Below, in pieces: positions 1-8,203 of a stretch of 14,781 nt of DNA. Each line of letters begins with the position of its first letter. The first letter of the stretch is position 1. The notes beneath the pieces were generated by a model. It did no database searches and was not told where the DNA came from. It was given only the letters and a program-made list of their open reading frames with translations. The position numbers and the translations under genes were made by a program. Origin of the DNA: Bacteroidales bacterium (GTDB taxonomy: Bacteria > Bacteroidota > Bacteroidia > Bacteroidales > VadinHA17); NCBI GenBank assembly GCA_025455535.1, contig JALOMM010000009.1:1-14781 (forward strand), read 5' to 3'.

Positions 1-973
1 ACATCAATGGCCTGAATGAGAGCACCTCCTCGTCGTTTGGATATTTATCTTCAAGTATAACCAGGTTCTCCTCAAGAGAGGCCTCGTTCTCCCTGACATA
101 GACACTGTCCTGCAACAGTTTGTTGGTTATGGCGATCTTTCTCTCCCGTTCCACCAGGTCACTCTCGAATACATTTCTCAGAAACCCGGGCATACCTGTA
201 TATTCCTTATTATAAACAAGATTAAGCAGGTACAACAGTTGATTCTCGATATTTTCCGGGTCAGATTCTATCAGCTGTTTATAAATGCTGTCGCTCTTTT
301 CCTTCATGCCGTCTTCAAGGTATATATCAGCCAGAAGTGCCTTGTATCTGATCTCCGAAGGGTTGCTTTGAATAAGTCTTTCTGTTCTCTTCGCAGCAGC
401 ATCAAGCTCTCCGCGGTTAATCAATCCTGAAATCATAACCAGAAACATATCTTCTGTGAGGGCCCCCTCTCTGTCGAGCTCCCGGAAGAGCGAGTCGGCC
501 TTTTCGGCATCTCCCTTCTCAGAGTACATTCCTGCGAGCAAAGACTTGACTTCAATGGCATTGTTGTCTGCCTTAAGTGCGCGTTCAAAATAAAAAATCG
601 CCTCCTCCGTCCGCTTCAGCTCCATTAAAAGATATCCGGCGCCAACCTGGTACCAGTAGTTTCCCGGTTCGGCATCGGCGGCAAGCTTTGCATTTGTCAG
701 GGCCTTGCTGCTGTTTCCCGTGGCATTGTATATCTGGGCCAGCTCGCCATACGGAACGGCACGACGGCTGTCAATCTCTATGCATTTTTCAAAAAAGGCA
801 ATGGCCTGGTTAAGGTCTCCCAGATATTTTATTCTTATGCCTTCTGCCAGGAGGTATTCATACCTGGTGCTTTCCCTTGCTGCCCTGCCCGTTTCAGATG
901 CACTTCTCAGAGTTCGTTGTGAATACCCGCAAACTCCTATCAGATAAAGAACTGCCAGAATATAGTACCTCAT
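1..973 (-). CDS. Secreted tetratricopeptide-repeat protein (3' end outside window)
   Basis: An open frame of 324 codons runs from the ATG at 973-971 off the left edge with no stop. The first ~18 residues (Met-Arg-Tyr-Tyr, a hydrophobic stretch, then GYS-Q) look like a signal peptide cut by signal peptidase I. A cysteine lies near the cleavage site, but the -1 residue is Val, so a lipoprotein is less likely. The rest is helical and shows TPR-like periodicity (for example [18 protein letters not shown] and [15 protein letters not shown]), with about seven or more repeats expected. It is probably a periplasmic or outer-membrane scaffold; no enzymatic motif is visible. Its ATG overlaps the dut TGA (ATGA), implying translational coupling. 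From memory, flippase-dut-TPR order recurs in Bacteroidales. The specific role is unknown. Confidence 0.88.
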   Translation of the reverse strand, partial: MRYYILAVLYLIGVCGYSQRTLRSASETGRAARESTRYEYLLAEGIRIKYLGDLNQAIAFFEKCIEIDSRRAVPYGELAQIYNATGNSSKALTNAKLAADAEPGNYWYQVGAGYLLMELKRTEEAIFYFERALKADNNAIEVKSLLAGMYSEKGDAEKADSLFRELDREGALTEDMFLVMISGLINRGELDAAAKRTERLIQSNPSEIRYKALLADIYLEDGMKEKSDSIYKQLIESDPENIENQLLYLLNLVYNKEYTGMPGFLRNVFESDLVERERKIAITNKLLQDSVYVRENEASLEENLVILEDKYPNDEEVLSFRPLM

Positions 974-1404
974 TGTCTTCCCGAATGACCGAAGCCGCCA
1001 CCGCCTCTTTCTGTTAAATTAATTTCTTCTGTTTCAATCAGTTCTGCCGTTTCGTGCCTGGCAATGACCATCTGGGCAATCCTGTCCCCGTTATTTACGG
1101 TAAAATCGCTGTCTGACAGGTTTATCAGAATAATGCCTATCTCTCCCCTGTAATCTGCATCAATTGTTCCGGGGGAATTAAGGACTGTTATTCCGTGCTT
1201 GACAGCAAGGCCGCTTCTGGGCCTCACCTGGGCCTCGCAGCCCTCCGGCAGCTCTATGTAGAGCCCTGTTCCGATCAGCTTCCTCTCCAGGGGTCTGATT
1301 ACAACAGGTGCATCAGTCATCGCCCTGAGATCCATACCCGCAGAGTGGGCAGTCTCATATGCCGGCAACCTGTTCTGTGATTTATTTACTATCCGTATTT
1401 TCAT
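970..1404 (-). CDS. dut: Deoxyuridine 5'-triphosphate nucleotidohydrolase (dUTPase)
   Basis: Hydrolyses dUTP to dUMP and pyrophosphate, keeping uracil out of DNA and feeding dTMP synthesis; a cytoplasmic homotrimer. All five motifs of trimeric dUTPases are present in the 144-residue product: I AGMDLRA (22-28), [11 protein letters not shown] (61-69), [13 protein letters not shown] (79-88, with the catalytic Asp), IV DRIAQ (107-111) and [11 protein letters not shown] (133-142). Length is normal. I chose the ATG at 1404 because it begins the family's usual MKIRIVN start; a longer frame to 1485 adds 27 unrelated residues lying inside the flippase gene. The gene overlaps the flippase 3' end by 23 bases and overlaps the TPR start by 4, so it is very probably translated from one polycistronic message. 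No Shine-Dalgarno sequence is evident. Confidence 0.97.
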   Translation of the reverse strand: MKIRIVNKSQNRLPAYETAHSAGMDLRAMTDAPVVIRPLERKLIGTGLYIELPEGCEAQVRPRSGLAVKHGITVLNSPGTIDADYRGEIGIILINLSDSDFTVNNGDRIAQMVIARHETAELIETEEINLTERGGGGFGHSGRQ

Positions 1405-2872
1405 GTCTGATCTTAAACAATAACGTAAAGAATCTATCTTTCTTCTGAACAGCTGCAAAGAAAACAAACAGCAGTCCGGTATCAAGGGCGATATTCAAAA
1501 TCCTGTTGTCTCCTTCCAGCACTCTTGCAACGATGTATAACGTCACCGCCAGGGCAATGTATGACACTATCCTTTTAATCTCATAATCGATGGGGTAGAG
1601 CTTTTGACCGACCAGGTAAGAAACGGCAACCATAGTCATATAGCAGGCTACATGCGCCCATGCTGCTGCAATATATCCGAAGCGGGGCACAAAGATCACA
1701 TTAACGGCAACAGTCACAGATGCACCGAGGAGGGTGATCCACGCGCCGTAAATGGTTTTGTCGTCAACCTTGTACCAGATGCTCTGATTTATGAAAATGC
1801 CCAGAAGGAGGTACCCCATGCTTATCACGGGCACCACGACAAGAGATTCGCGGAACACTGGTCCGATGATTACCTGAAGGGCTTCAATGTAAAGGTTTAT
1901 TACAAGGAAGAGTATCAGTGCGGTAATGACGAAATATTTCATTGTAACGGCATACGTCTCCTTTGCGTCATGTCGTCCGGCCTTTTCAAAGAAGAAGGGC
2001 TCTGCAGCAAATCTGTACATCTGTATAAACAGTGACATCAGGACGCCCACCTTGTATCCCGCACCGTAAAGTCCGACCGTTTCAAGTCCCTCTGCACCCC
2101 CTATAAGTCTCCTTAGGAGTATCTTGTCAAGTACCTCATTCATTGATCCCGCTATGCCCCCCACAAGAAGGGGCCAGCTGTATGAAAGCATACGGCCAAG
2201 CAGTCTGCCGTCGAAGGAAGGTCTGATTCTTAAAAAAAAGGGTACCAGCAGCAGTAATGTGACAACGGATCCTATGAGGTTAGCCACGAACACATAGCCC
2301 ACATCGAAGCCCGGTTTATAAAATCTTAATATCCATTCGTTTCCGCCGGCAGCAATTTTCGGTGCTGTCTGCAGGAAGAAGAACACCGAGCCTATGGTAA
2401 CCGCAACATTTATGATCTTCATGATGCTGAAGATGGCCGCCCTGTTGTTTGCCCTGAGCCATGCAAAGGGTATTGCGGAAAAGGCATCGATGGCGACAAT
2501 CCATGCGAACATCTTAATATACTCCGGATGATTGCCATAGCCCAGGAACGCAGACACCGGAGTGATGAAAAGGGAAACGGTAAGCAGAAAGAAGGCTGAG
2601 GTAGCAAAGAGGCTGACCAGGGCTGTGCCGTATACTGTTTCTGCCGGAGCCTTTTTGCCCGCAAACCTGAAGTAAGTGGTCTCCATGCCATATGTAAGGA
2701 TGACAAGGGCAAGAACCATCCAGGCATAAAGCTCTGTCACGATCCCGTACTGTTCGCGGCTGAAAATATATGTATAAAAGGGTGTGAGCAGCGCGTAGTT
2801 CAGGAATCTTGGAACAACCGTCCCGAAACCATAAACAACGGTCTGCCCGGCAAGCTTTCGTATATCGTTCAT
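1382..2872 (-). CDS. Oligosaccharide flippase family (Wzx/MOP superfamily) membrane protein
   Basis: A 496-residue, very hydrophobic protein with about 12-14 predicted membrane helices and the usual start of polysaccharide-export flippases: a short basic N-terminus, then [18 protein letters not shown], with FSREQYG in the first loop. Members of this MOP-superfamily family flip lipid-linked oligosaccharide units across the inner membrane for LPS, capsule or other glycans; the substrate cannot be told from sequence. No glycosyltransferase or polymerase gene is adjacent, so this looks like a stand-alone conserved copy and not part of a capsule locus. It is the first gene of the minus-strand operon flippase-dut-TPR. 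A perfect TAnnTTTG -7 element lies 16 bases upstream of its ATG, which supports this start and implies a very short leader. Family assignment is firm; the transported substrate is unknown. Confidence 0.9.
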   Translation of the reverse strand: MNDIRKLAGQTVVYGFGTVVPRFLNYALLTPFYTYIFSREQYGIVTELYAWMVLALVILTYGMETTYFRFAGKKAPAETVYGTALVSLFATSAFFLLTVSLFITPVSAFLGYGNHPEYIKMFAWIVAIDAFSAIPFAWLRANNRAAIFSIMKIINVAVTIGSVFFFLQTAPKIAAGGNEWILRFYKPGFDVGYVFVANLIGSVVTLLLLVPFFLRIRPSFDGRLLGRMLSYSWPLLVGGIAGSMNEVLDKILLRRLIGGAEGLETVGLYGAGYKVGVLMSLFIQMYRFAAEPFFFEKAGRHDAKETYAVTMKYFVITALILFLVINLYIEALQVIIGPVFRESLVVVPVISMGYLLLGIFINQSIWYKVDDKTIYGAWITLLGASVTVAVNVIFVPRFGYIAAAWAHVACYMTMVAVSYLVGQKLYPIDYEIKRIVSYIALAVTLYIVARVLEGDNRILNIALDTGLLFVFFAAVQKKDRFFTLLFKIRHENTDSK

Positions 2873-2887
2873 GCTTTACTCTTACTG

Positions 2888-2895
2888 CAAATATA
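2888..2895 (-). promoter_or_regulatory. Putative -7 promoter element for the flippase-dut-TPR operon
   Basis: On the minus strand this reads TATATTTG, a perfect match to the Bacteroidota -7 consensus TAnnTTTG. It ends 15 bases before the flippase ATG (2872). No clear TTTG is visible at the -33 position. It directly abuts the plus-strand -7 element at 2896-2903. Confidence 0.5.
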
Positions 2896-2903
2896 TATCT
2901 TTG
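2896..2903 (+). promoter_or_regulatory. Putative -7 promoter element for the prolyl isomerase-pheS operon
   Basis: TATCTTTG matches TAnnTTTG perfectly and lies 21 bases upstream of the ATG at 2925. A weak -33 candidate, TTTA at 2875-2878, sits 17 bases upstream. The divergent minus-strand element begins at the very next base (2895). Confidence 0.5.
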
Positions 2904-2924
2904 TCTCTCTTAAATAAGAAGAAA

Positions 2925-3722
2925 ATGAGCACTTCATTGCGTTTGTTACTATCTGTTGCCGCAGCAGTGATGATCATCGGCTGTAAGGGCAGCGACAAGG
3001 GTGGCGTCCGTGCCGAGATCAAAACAACAGAGGGAGACATTATCATAATGCTCTCAGACCTCACTCCGATACACAGGGACAATTTCATAAAGCTCGCAGA
3101 GAGCGGATTTTATGACGGGGTATCATTTCACCGTGTAATAAAGGACTTCATGATACAGACCGGCGACGGATCAACGAAGGCCGATACTACTGCCAACCCG
3201 GCAGATTATACCATTCCTGCGGAGATCAATGATTCGCTGTTTCACCGAAGGGGTGTTGTCGCGGCTGCCCGCATGGGAGATGATGTGAACCCGGAGAGGC
3301 AGTCATCCGGCACCCAGTTTTATATTGTGCAGGGAAAGGTGTATAATGATGAAGAGCTTGCCAAGACAGAGCAGCGCATCGAGAATAATCGCAGGCAGTA
3401 TCTTTACAACCAGGCTCTTAAAGAACTCCGCGCAGCCGCAGAAAATGATTCCGTGCCAATGACGGAAGATGAGATACAGCAGAATGCCATCGTCAGGGTT
3501 TATGATGAGACGGAGGCATCAGGCCCCTATGTTACGCCGGCTAACCGAAAGGCAGTATATACAACCGTTGGCGGAACCCCCTTCCTTGACGGAGCATATA
3601 CCGTATTCGGCGAGGTGCTCGAAGGAATGGATATCGTAGATGCGATAGCCAATACTGCAACGGACCTGAGGGACAAGCCCGTAAAGGACATCAGGATACT
3701 CAAGGTAAGAATAATCAGATAA
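2925..3722 (+). CDS. Cyclophilin-type peptidyl-prolyl cis-trans isomerase, lipoprotein
   Basis: Catalyses cis-trans isomerisation at proline bonds, probably in the periplasm during folding of envelope proteins. The 265-residue product has a lipoprotein signal peptide with lipobox IIGC (Cys20). The cyclophilin core follows: FHRVIKDFMIQTGD (68-81, with the catalytic Arg and the Phe/Met/Gln of the active site), SSGTQFYIVQG (127-137) and FLDGAYTVFGEVLEGMDIVD (220-239). The Trp of human cyclophilin A's drug site is Phe here. About 80 residues of charged, helical sequence (roughly 138-217) are inserted between the second and third core blocks. I chose the ATG at 2925 because it starts the signal peptide; an in-frame ATG at 2871 would overlap the promoters. 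pheS follows after 15 bp and is probably co-transcribed. Confidence 0.93.
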   Translation: MSTSLRLLLSVAAAVMIIGCKGSDKGGVRAEIKTTEGDIIIMLSDLTPIHRDNFIKLAESGFYDGVSFHRVIKDFMIQTGDGSTKADTTANPADYTIPAEINDSLFHRRGVVAAARMGDDVNPERQSSGTQFYIVQGKVYNDEELAKTEQRIENNRRQYLYNQALKELRAAAENDSVPMTEDEIQQNAIVRVYDETEASGPYVTPANRKAVYTTVGGTPFLDGAYTVFGEVLEGMDIVDAIANTATDLRDKPVKDIRILKVRIIR

Positions 3723-3737
3723 TTCAGCCCGCCATTG

Positions 3738-4781
3738 ATGAAAGAGAGGATTGAAGAACTAAGGAGGGAGGCAGAGTCATATCCGATAACTGACCAGGAA
3801 AGCCTGGAGCAGTACAGGATAATCTATCTGAGCAAAAAGGGATTTATTCACTCTCTTTTTGACGGATTCAGGGATGTCCCTGCGGAGGCCAAGAAGGAGA
3901 CCGGCCTCCTGCTGAACAACCTGAAGCAGTTTGCCACTGACAGATACAATGCGTCAAAGGAGTCTCTCTCTTCTGCTGAAACGGCCTCGTCCGGTGCAGA
4001 CCTAAGCATGCCGTCCGTTCCGTACGGCGAAGGGTCTCGGCATCCTATTTCAATTGTCCGCAAGGAGATCATCGATATCTTCAGCCGGATAGGTTTCACG
4101 GTTTCAGAAGGTCCCGAGATAGAGGATGACAATCATGTCTTTTCAATGCTCAACTTTCCCAAAGACCATCCTGCACGGGATATGCAGGATACCTTCTATA
4201 TCAAGAAGATATCAGGAGAAGAATCTGATCCTCACGATGTCCTTCTGCGTACGCACACCTCATCTGTTCAGGTCAGGGTCATGGAATCACAAAAGCCCCC
4301 CATAAGGACGATTTCTCCCGGGCGTGTCTTCAGGAACGAGGCGGTCTCAGCCAGGGCTCATTGCATATTTCATCAGATAGAGGGGTTGTATATTGCCGAA
4401 AATGTATCCTTCGCCGACCTCCGGCAGGTACTTCTTTACTTTGCCCGGGAGTTTTTCGGGAAAGATGTCAGCATCAGGCTCAGACCCTCATTCTTCCCGT
4501 TCACGGAGCCGTCGGCAGAGATGGATGTCAGCTGCAACCTGTGCGGAGGAAAGGGGTGCAACGTGTGCAAGGGTACCGGCTGGCTCGAGCTGCTGGGATG
4601 CGGGATGGTTGATCCGAACGTACTGGAGGCTTGCGGCATTGACCCGGTCAGATATACAGGATATGCTTTCGGGATGGGTATAGAGCGCGCGGCAATGCTG
4701 AAATACAGGGTGAATGACCTCAGGCTCTATTTTGAAAATGATATACGCTTTCTCAGCCAGTTCAGAACCGAGATTGTCTGA
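3738..4781 (+). CDS. pheS: Phenylalanine--tRNA ligase alpha subunit
   Basis: Catalytic subunit of the alpha2-beta2 class II synthetase that charges tRNA-Phe in the cytoplasm. The 347-residue product has an N-terminal helical tRNA-binding region (about 1-85), class II motif 2 around FRNEAVSARAHCIFHQIEG (198-216) and motif 3 in GYAFGMGIERAAML (308-321). Between them lies CNLCGGKGCNVC (266-277), a CxxC-x4-CxxC knuckle likely to bind zinc; from memory this insertion is common in Bacteroidota PheS. TTG at 3735 directly precedes ATG at 3738; I prefer the ATG. There is no Shine-Dalgarno sequence. pheT is not adjacent, so the beta subunit must be encoded elsewhere. A probable terminator follows at 4798-4846. 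Confidence 0.97.
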   Translation: MKERIEELRREAESYPITDQESLEQYRIIYLSKKGFIHSLFDGFRDVPAEAKKETGLLLNNLKQFATDRYNASKESLSSAETASSGADLSMPSVPYGEGSRHPISIVRKEIIDIFSRIGFTVSEGPEIEDDNHVFSMLNFPKDHPARDMQDTFYIKKISGEESDPHDVLLRTHTSSVQVRVMESQKPPIRTISPGRVFRNEAVSARAHCIFHQIEGLYIAENVSFADLRQVLLYFAREFFGKDVSIRLRPSFFPFTEPSAEMDVSCNLCGGKGCNVCKGTGWLELLGCGMVDPNVLEACGIDPVRYTGYAFGMGIERAAMLKYRVNDLRLYFENDIRFLSQFRTEIV

Positions 4782-4797
4782 CCTTACAGGGTGAACA

Positions 4798-4846
4798 TTA
4801 GCAGCCTGCCATTGTTGCAATTAAGAGCTGACTAATCTCTTTTTTT
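4798..4846 (+). terminator. Probable intrinsic terminator after pheS
   Basis: TTAGCAGC (4798-4805) pairs with GCTG-A-CTAA (4827-4835) with one bulged A, enclosing a 21-base loop. TCTC and a run of seven T follow at 4836-4846. It begins 16 bases after the pheS stop and precedes the crp-like gene. The long loop makes it less than textbook. Confidence 0.5.
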
Positions 4847-4885
4847 AAGTTATTTGATAGTAATTCAAACTCTATTTTTAATCTT

Positions 4886-4898
4886 TGTTACCGTAACA
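4886..4898. promoter_or_regulatory. Palindrome upstream of the Crp/Fnr gene, possible operator
   Basis: TGTTACcGTAACA is a perfect 6+1+6 inverted repeat ending 9 bases before the ATG at 4908. It overlaps the 3' end of AATCTTTG (4880-4887), a one-mismatch -7 element. The position would suit autorepression by the downstream regulator. The binding protein is inferred, not shown. Confidence 0.4.
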
Positions 4899-4907
4899 GA
4901 CAGAGCA

Positions 4908-5609
4908 ATGAAACAGCACGATCTTCCGATGCCTTTTTGTGACAAGTGCGCCTTTGAGACCTCCTCTATTTTCAAATACCTGACACGGGATGAGACTGAC
5001 AGGCTGAATTTTGAGAAGGACTTCAGGCAGTACAAGAGGGGGGAGGTCCTGTATCATGAAGGGAACCGGATAAGCGGATTCTATTGCCTCAATTCGGGTA
5101 TAATAAAGGTCTTCAAGACCGGTGTCGACGGCAAGGAACAGATCATACGGTTTGCCCGCAAGGGAGAGATAATTGCCTACAGGTCTGTGCTTAGCAATGA
5201 GCCGGCCTGCACCTCTGCCAAGGTCATTGAAGACTGCCAGGTATGTTTTATTCCGTCGGAGCTTCTGATACAATTCGTAAAAACAAATCCGGCGTTTGCG
5301 TTTGAGGTCGTCAAGCTAACGTGCCATGAGCTGGCCGAGGCCAATGCATATATTACCGACATCGCACAGAAGACTGTCAGGGAACGGGTTGCGGAGGTGC
5401 TGCTGCAGCTTGTCAAGGACTTCGGACTTGATGATCAGAAGTATCTGCGTATCACCCTGACAAGAGAAGAGCTTGCAAATATAGTCGGCACGGCAACAGA
5501 ATCAGTGATACGCCTTCTCTCGGAATTCAAGAGCGACAGGCTCATTGAGCTTACCGGCCGCAAGATAAAGATACTTGATATGAGGGGGCTTGAGAAGATC
5601 AGCAACTGA
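4908..5609 (+). CDS. Crp/Fnr-family transcriptional regulator
   Basis: A 233-residue regulator with an N-terminal cyclic-nucleotide-binding-type beta-barrel (about 20-135), a dimerisation helix (about 136-165) and a C-terminal winged helix (about 170-225). The recognition region reads LTREELANIVGTATESVIRLLSEF (part of 184-207), with the E-S-V-x-R pattern of Fnr-type HTH domains. It has CDKC at 11-14 plus Cys60, 101, 110, 113 and 139. An Fnr-like iron-sulfur cluster is conceivable, but the spacing does not match E. coli Fnr, and the ligand cannot be called. I chose ATG 4908; a TTG at 4854 would add 18 hydrophobic residues and place the promoter region inside the gene. It appears monocistronic, lying between a terminator-like hairpin and the convergent ruvB. 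Confidence 0.93.
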   Translation: MKQHDLPMPFCDKCAFETSSIFKYLTRDETDRLNFEKDFRQYKRGEVLYHEGNRISGFYCLNSGIIKVFKTGVDGKEQIIRFARKGEIIAYRSVLSNEPACTSAKVIEDCQVCFIPSELLIQFVKTNPAFAFEVVKLTCHELAEANAYITDIAQKTVRERVAEVLLQLVKDFGLDDQKYLRITLTREELANIVGTATESVIRLLSEFKSDRLIELTGRKIKILDMRGLEKISN

Positions 5610-5614
5610 TCTTC
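5594..5614. terminator. Hairpin between convergent crp-like and ruvB genes
   Basis: GAAGATCAG (5594-5602) and CTGATCTTC (5606-5614) form a perfect 9-bp stem with a CAA loop. It spans the crp-like stop codon (5607-5609) and lies 3 bases beyond the ruvB stop (5618-5620). A symmetrical hairpin between convergent genes fits a bidirectional terminator, but neither side has a T-run. Confidence 0.45.
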
Positions 5615-5617
5615 AGC

Positions 5618-6646
5618 CTATTCACCGAAAAGAGTACCGTCATTGCCTCTCAGTATGCCGAGATGCCGGTATGCTGTCTCTGTTGCCTCCCGGCCTCTTG
5701 GTGTACGCTTGATGTAACCTTCCTTGATCAGAAAGGGCTCATAGACCTCCTCTATGGTTCCGCTCTCCTCGCCAATGGCGGTGGATATGTTGTTGAGGCC
5801 CACGGGACCTCCTCTGAATTTTTCGATAATTGTCCTGAGGATCCTGTTGTCCATTTCATCAAGGCCATGCTTGTCAATGTTCAGGGCCTCGAGGCTGTAC
5901 CGGGTTATGTCCAGGTCAATTGAACCGCTTCCCTTGACCTGGGCAAAATCACGCACTCTGCGCAGCAGTGCGTTGGCTATCCTAGGTGTGCCCCTGCTCC
6001 TGGAGGCAATCTCTTTTGCCGATACATCATTGATTTCAATATTCAGAATCGAGGCTGACCTCTTCACTATCCCCTTGAGTATTTGTGAATCATAATATTC
6101 AAGGTGAAACTTTATTCCGAAACGAGCCCTCAGTGGACTTGTCAGCAATCCTGACCTCGTAGTTGCACCTATCAGGGTAAATGGGTTCAGCTTCAGCTGA
6201 ACCGAACGGGCTCCCGGGCCCTTATCTATCATAATATCAATCTGATAGTCTTCCATTGCAGAATAGAGGTACTCTTCCACGACGGGGCTCAGGCGGTGAA
6301 TCTCATCAATGAACAGGACATCGCCCTCGTCAAGGCTTGTCAGCAGTCCGGCCAGATCGCCCGGCTTATCGAGCACGGGGCCGGAGGTGACCTTCAGCTT
6401 AACCTTAAGCTCGTTTGAAATAATAGTGGCGAGGGTTGTCTTTCCAAGACCCGGGGGGCCGTGAAGGAGGACATGATCAAGGGCCTCTCCTCTCTGCATT
6501 GCGGCTGTGACAAACACGCTCAGGTTGTCAGTGATGCGCTGCTGGCCCTTGAAATCAGTGAAAGAGAGCGGCCGCAGCTGTCGCTCGACCTCTGCATCAC
6601 CCGTTGTTGTTATCTCCTTCCTGAGATTGAACTGGTCGTTTGTCAT
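5618..6646 (-). CDS. ruvB: Holliday junction branch migration DNA helicase RuvB
   Basis: ATP-driven hexameric motor that, with RuvA, moves Holliday junctions during recombinational repair. The 342-residue product has Walker A GPPGLGKT (63-70), Walker B LFIDEIHR (111-118), sensor 1 in LIGATTRSG (158-166) with the arginine-finger region PLRARFG (171-177), and a C-terminal winged-helix domain containing GGPVGLN and the terminal RTPRGR motif. Length is typical. TTG at 6649 precedes ATG at 6646; I prefer ATG. It is the last gene of nadA-MORN-ruvB, starting 5 bp after the MORN gene stop. ruvA and ruvC are not adjacent. Nothing unusual was seen in the coding sequence. Confidence 0.98.
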   Translation of the reverse strand: MTNDQFNLRKEITTTGDAEVERQLRPLSFTDFKGQQRITDNLSVFVTAAMQRGEALDHVLLHGPPGLGKTTLATIISNELKVKLKVTSGPVLDKPGDLAGLLTSLDEGDVLFIDEIHRLSPVVEEYLYSAMEDYQIDIMIDKGPGARSVQLKLNPFTLIGATTRSGLLTSPLRARFGIKFHLEYYDSQILKGIVKRSASILNIEINDVSAKEIASRSRGTPRIANALLRRVRDFAQVKGSGSIDLDITRYSLEALNIDKHGLDEMDNRILRTIIEKFRGGPVGLNNISTAIGEESGTIEEVYEPFLIKEGYIKRTPRGREATETAYRHLGILRGNDGTLFGE

Positions 6647-6651
6647 CAATT

Positions 6652-8202
6652 CTACTTAATAAGCCTGACCTCGCTCTCGGGAAGCTTTATTGAAACGCCG
6701 TTGATGTTTGTTTCAACATCATCACGGTAGGTGATCGTAAGAACAATCTCCCCCTCCTCGCTGTATTTCTTCCAGGTTTTATTGCGAAGACCGTTCTTGT
6801 AAAAGCGCTCCTCCCGGGTTCTGCCGTTTTCATAATAAATAGTATGATGACCATCGGGGTTGCCCTGGTTGTATTCTCCCCTGAATCTCTGTCTGCCGTT
6901 CGGATAATAGGCTTTCCAGGGGCCGTCGCGCAGCCCGAGAAGATATTTTCCCTCCTCGATGTTGTCTCCTGACCGGAGCTTCCACTCACCGTTTCTCTCG
7001 CCGTCGGTATAGGTTCCCTGGGTAATTATCTCCCCTGTGCGGGTAAACTCTGTATAATTGCCGTCGCGCACTCCCTGATAATAGTCTTCTTCACGAAGGA
7101 GCTCCCCCTCCGGATAATACCAGCGCCAGGTGCCGTCAATGCGTCCATTGCTGTATGACCCGGCCTGTTCCAGCCTTCCGGAGGTATTGTAAAACTTCCA
7201 TGTGCCCGTGCGCCTGTTTTCTGCATATGTTCCCTCGGCAATGACGACTCCGCCGGCAGAATAGTCTTTCCATGCTCCGTTCCTGTTGCCGGCATCGTCA
7301 ACGATGCCTTCCGAGATAAGGAGACCGTTATCATTATAAATCTTCGCGATTCTGACTGTTCCGTTTTCGTTGTACTCACGGTGTATCCCTACGGGGACCC
7401 CCTCCTTGAACGGACCCGAATAAATGAGCCTTCCTGCATCATCATAGCGGTTTACAATATCTATCCCGGCCCCCGTGTCAAGATCGGTCCCGGTGACCCT
7501 TCCGTTCTCATAAAGAAGTGTGACCAGCAATGTCCCTCTCTGATCATATTCCTTGTAATATCCGTGGAGCTGGTCGTCGCGATAGTTTCTCTCAGTCTTT
7601 ATATTCCCTTCGGAATAGAAATCAAGCCACTCACCCTGCTTCATTCCGGCAGCATCAGTAAAATTTATCCGTTCACGGCTGATCAGAAAGTCATTGTTAT
7701 ACTCGAGAAGGGTAATAACCTTCCCCTCGCGGTCATATTCCCTCGAGAGACCGTCTTTCTTGCCGTTTGCATACAGGATGGTCTGCCTGACCTTCCCCTC
7801 CGGATAATATATCCTTGCAACACCCTCCTTCCTGTCACCTGCAAAAAGCTCTGTTGAATAGACATATGGTCCATAGACAGGATCTTTCTGATATTTTATA
7901 TAATATCCGTTTCTTTTACCAAGGAGGTAACTAATTTTTTCCGTCGTATCTCCAGCCTGGTCATAGAATACCCATATGCTGTCGAGAAGGAAGCTTCTTC
8001 GTTTTCCTTCCGACTTGAGCACGCCGGTTACATAATAACTCTTCCAGAATCCATCGGGCTTGCCGTTTCTTATAAATCCCTCGCTTGATATGTTGCCGTT
8101 AGGATACTTGAACTGATGAAAGCCATCCCTAAGCTCTTCACCCGTCTGTGCATATATAACAGACGGAAAAACAAGCAGAAGTACAAGAATTGCCCTTTTC
8201 AT
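6652..8202 (-). CDS. Secreted MORN-repeat (MORN_2 / YwqK-like) protein
   Basis: A 516-residue protein with a signal peptide (Met-Lys-Arg, a hydrophobic core, then IYA-Q) followed almost entirely by about 17 degenerate repeats of ~23 residues. The repeat core is roughly DGxWKxYYxNGxxxxEGxYxNGxR (examples: [36 protein letters not shown]). This is the MORN_2 type, often labelled YwqK antitoxin in databases. That label is not evidence of a toxin-antitoxin role here, since the protein is exported and no toxin gene is adjacent. Extended beta-hairpin repeats suggest a binding or structural surface in the periplasm or on the outer membrane. I chose ATG 8202 because it begins the signal peptide; an in-frame ATG at 8265 lies within nadA. 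It sits 1 bp after the nadA stop and 5 bp before ruvB. Its role is unknown. Confidence 0.9.
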   Translation of the reverse strand: MKRAILVLLLVFPSVIYAQTGEELRDGFHQFKYPNGNISSEGFIRNGKPDGFWKSYYVTGVLKSEGKRRSFLLDSIWVFYDQAGDTTEKISYLLGKRNGYYIKYQKDPVYGPYVYSTELFAGDRKEGVARIYYPEGKVRQTILYANGKKDGLSREYDREGKVITLLEYNNDFLISRERINFTDAAGMKQGEWLDFYSEGNIKTERNYRDDQLHGYYKEYDQRGTLLVTLLYENGRVTGTDLDTGAGIDIVNRYDDAGRLIYSGPFKEGVPVGIHREYNENGTVRIAKIYNDNGLLISEGIVDDAGNRNGAWKDYSAGGVVIAEGTYAENRRTGTWKFYNTSGRLEQAGSYSNGRIDGTWRWYYPEGELLREEDYYQGVRDGNYTEFTRTGEIITQGTYTDGERNGEWKLRSGDNIEEGKYLLGLRDGPWKAYYPNGRQRFRGEYNQGNPDGHHTIYYENGRTREERFYKNGLRNKTWKKYSEEGEIVLTITYRDDVETNINGVSIKLPESEVRLIK

Positions 8203-8203
8203 C

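Noticed and set aside
1604..2035. 143-codon plus-strand open frame
   Set aside because: It lies entirely antisense to the flippase gene, is rich in His, Cys and Asn with no domain pattern, and the flippase frame is clearly the real one.
4908..5609. True Fnr oxygen sensor
   Set aside because: The cysteine spacing (CDKC at 11-14, then 60, 101, 110, 113, 139) does not match the E. coli Fnr ligands, so I kept only the family name.
7381..7857. 158-codon plus-strand open frame
   Set aside because: Antisense shadow of the MORN-repeat gene, whose repeats prove the minus-strand frame.
6719..8100. Repetitive DNA resembling a CRISPR or tandem array
   Set aside because: The repetition is at protein level (MORN units of ~23 residues) with diverged DNA; there are no identical repeats with spacers.
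6652..8202. Toxin-antitoxin system based on the YwqK/MORN_2 label
   Set aside because: The protein has a signal peptide and 17 repeats, and no small toxin-like gene is adjacent; the label is a family name, not a function.
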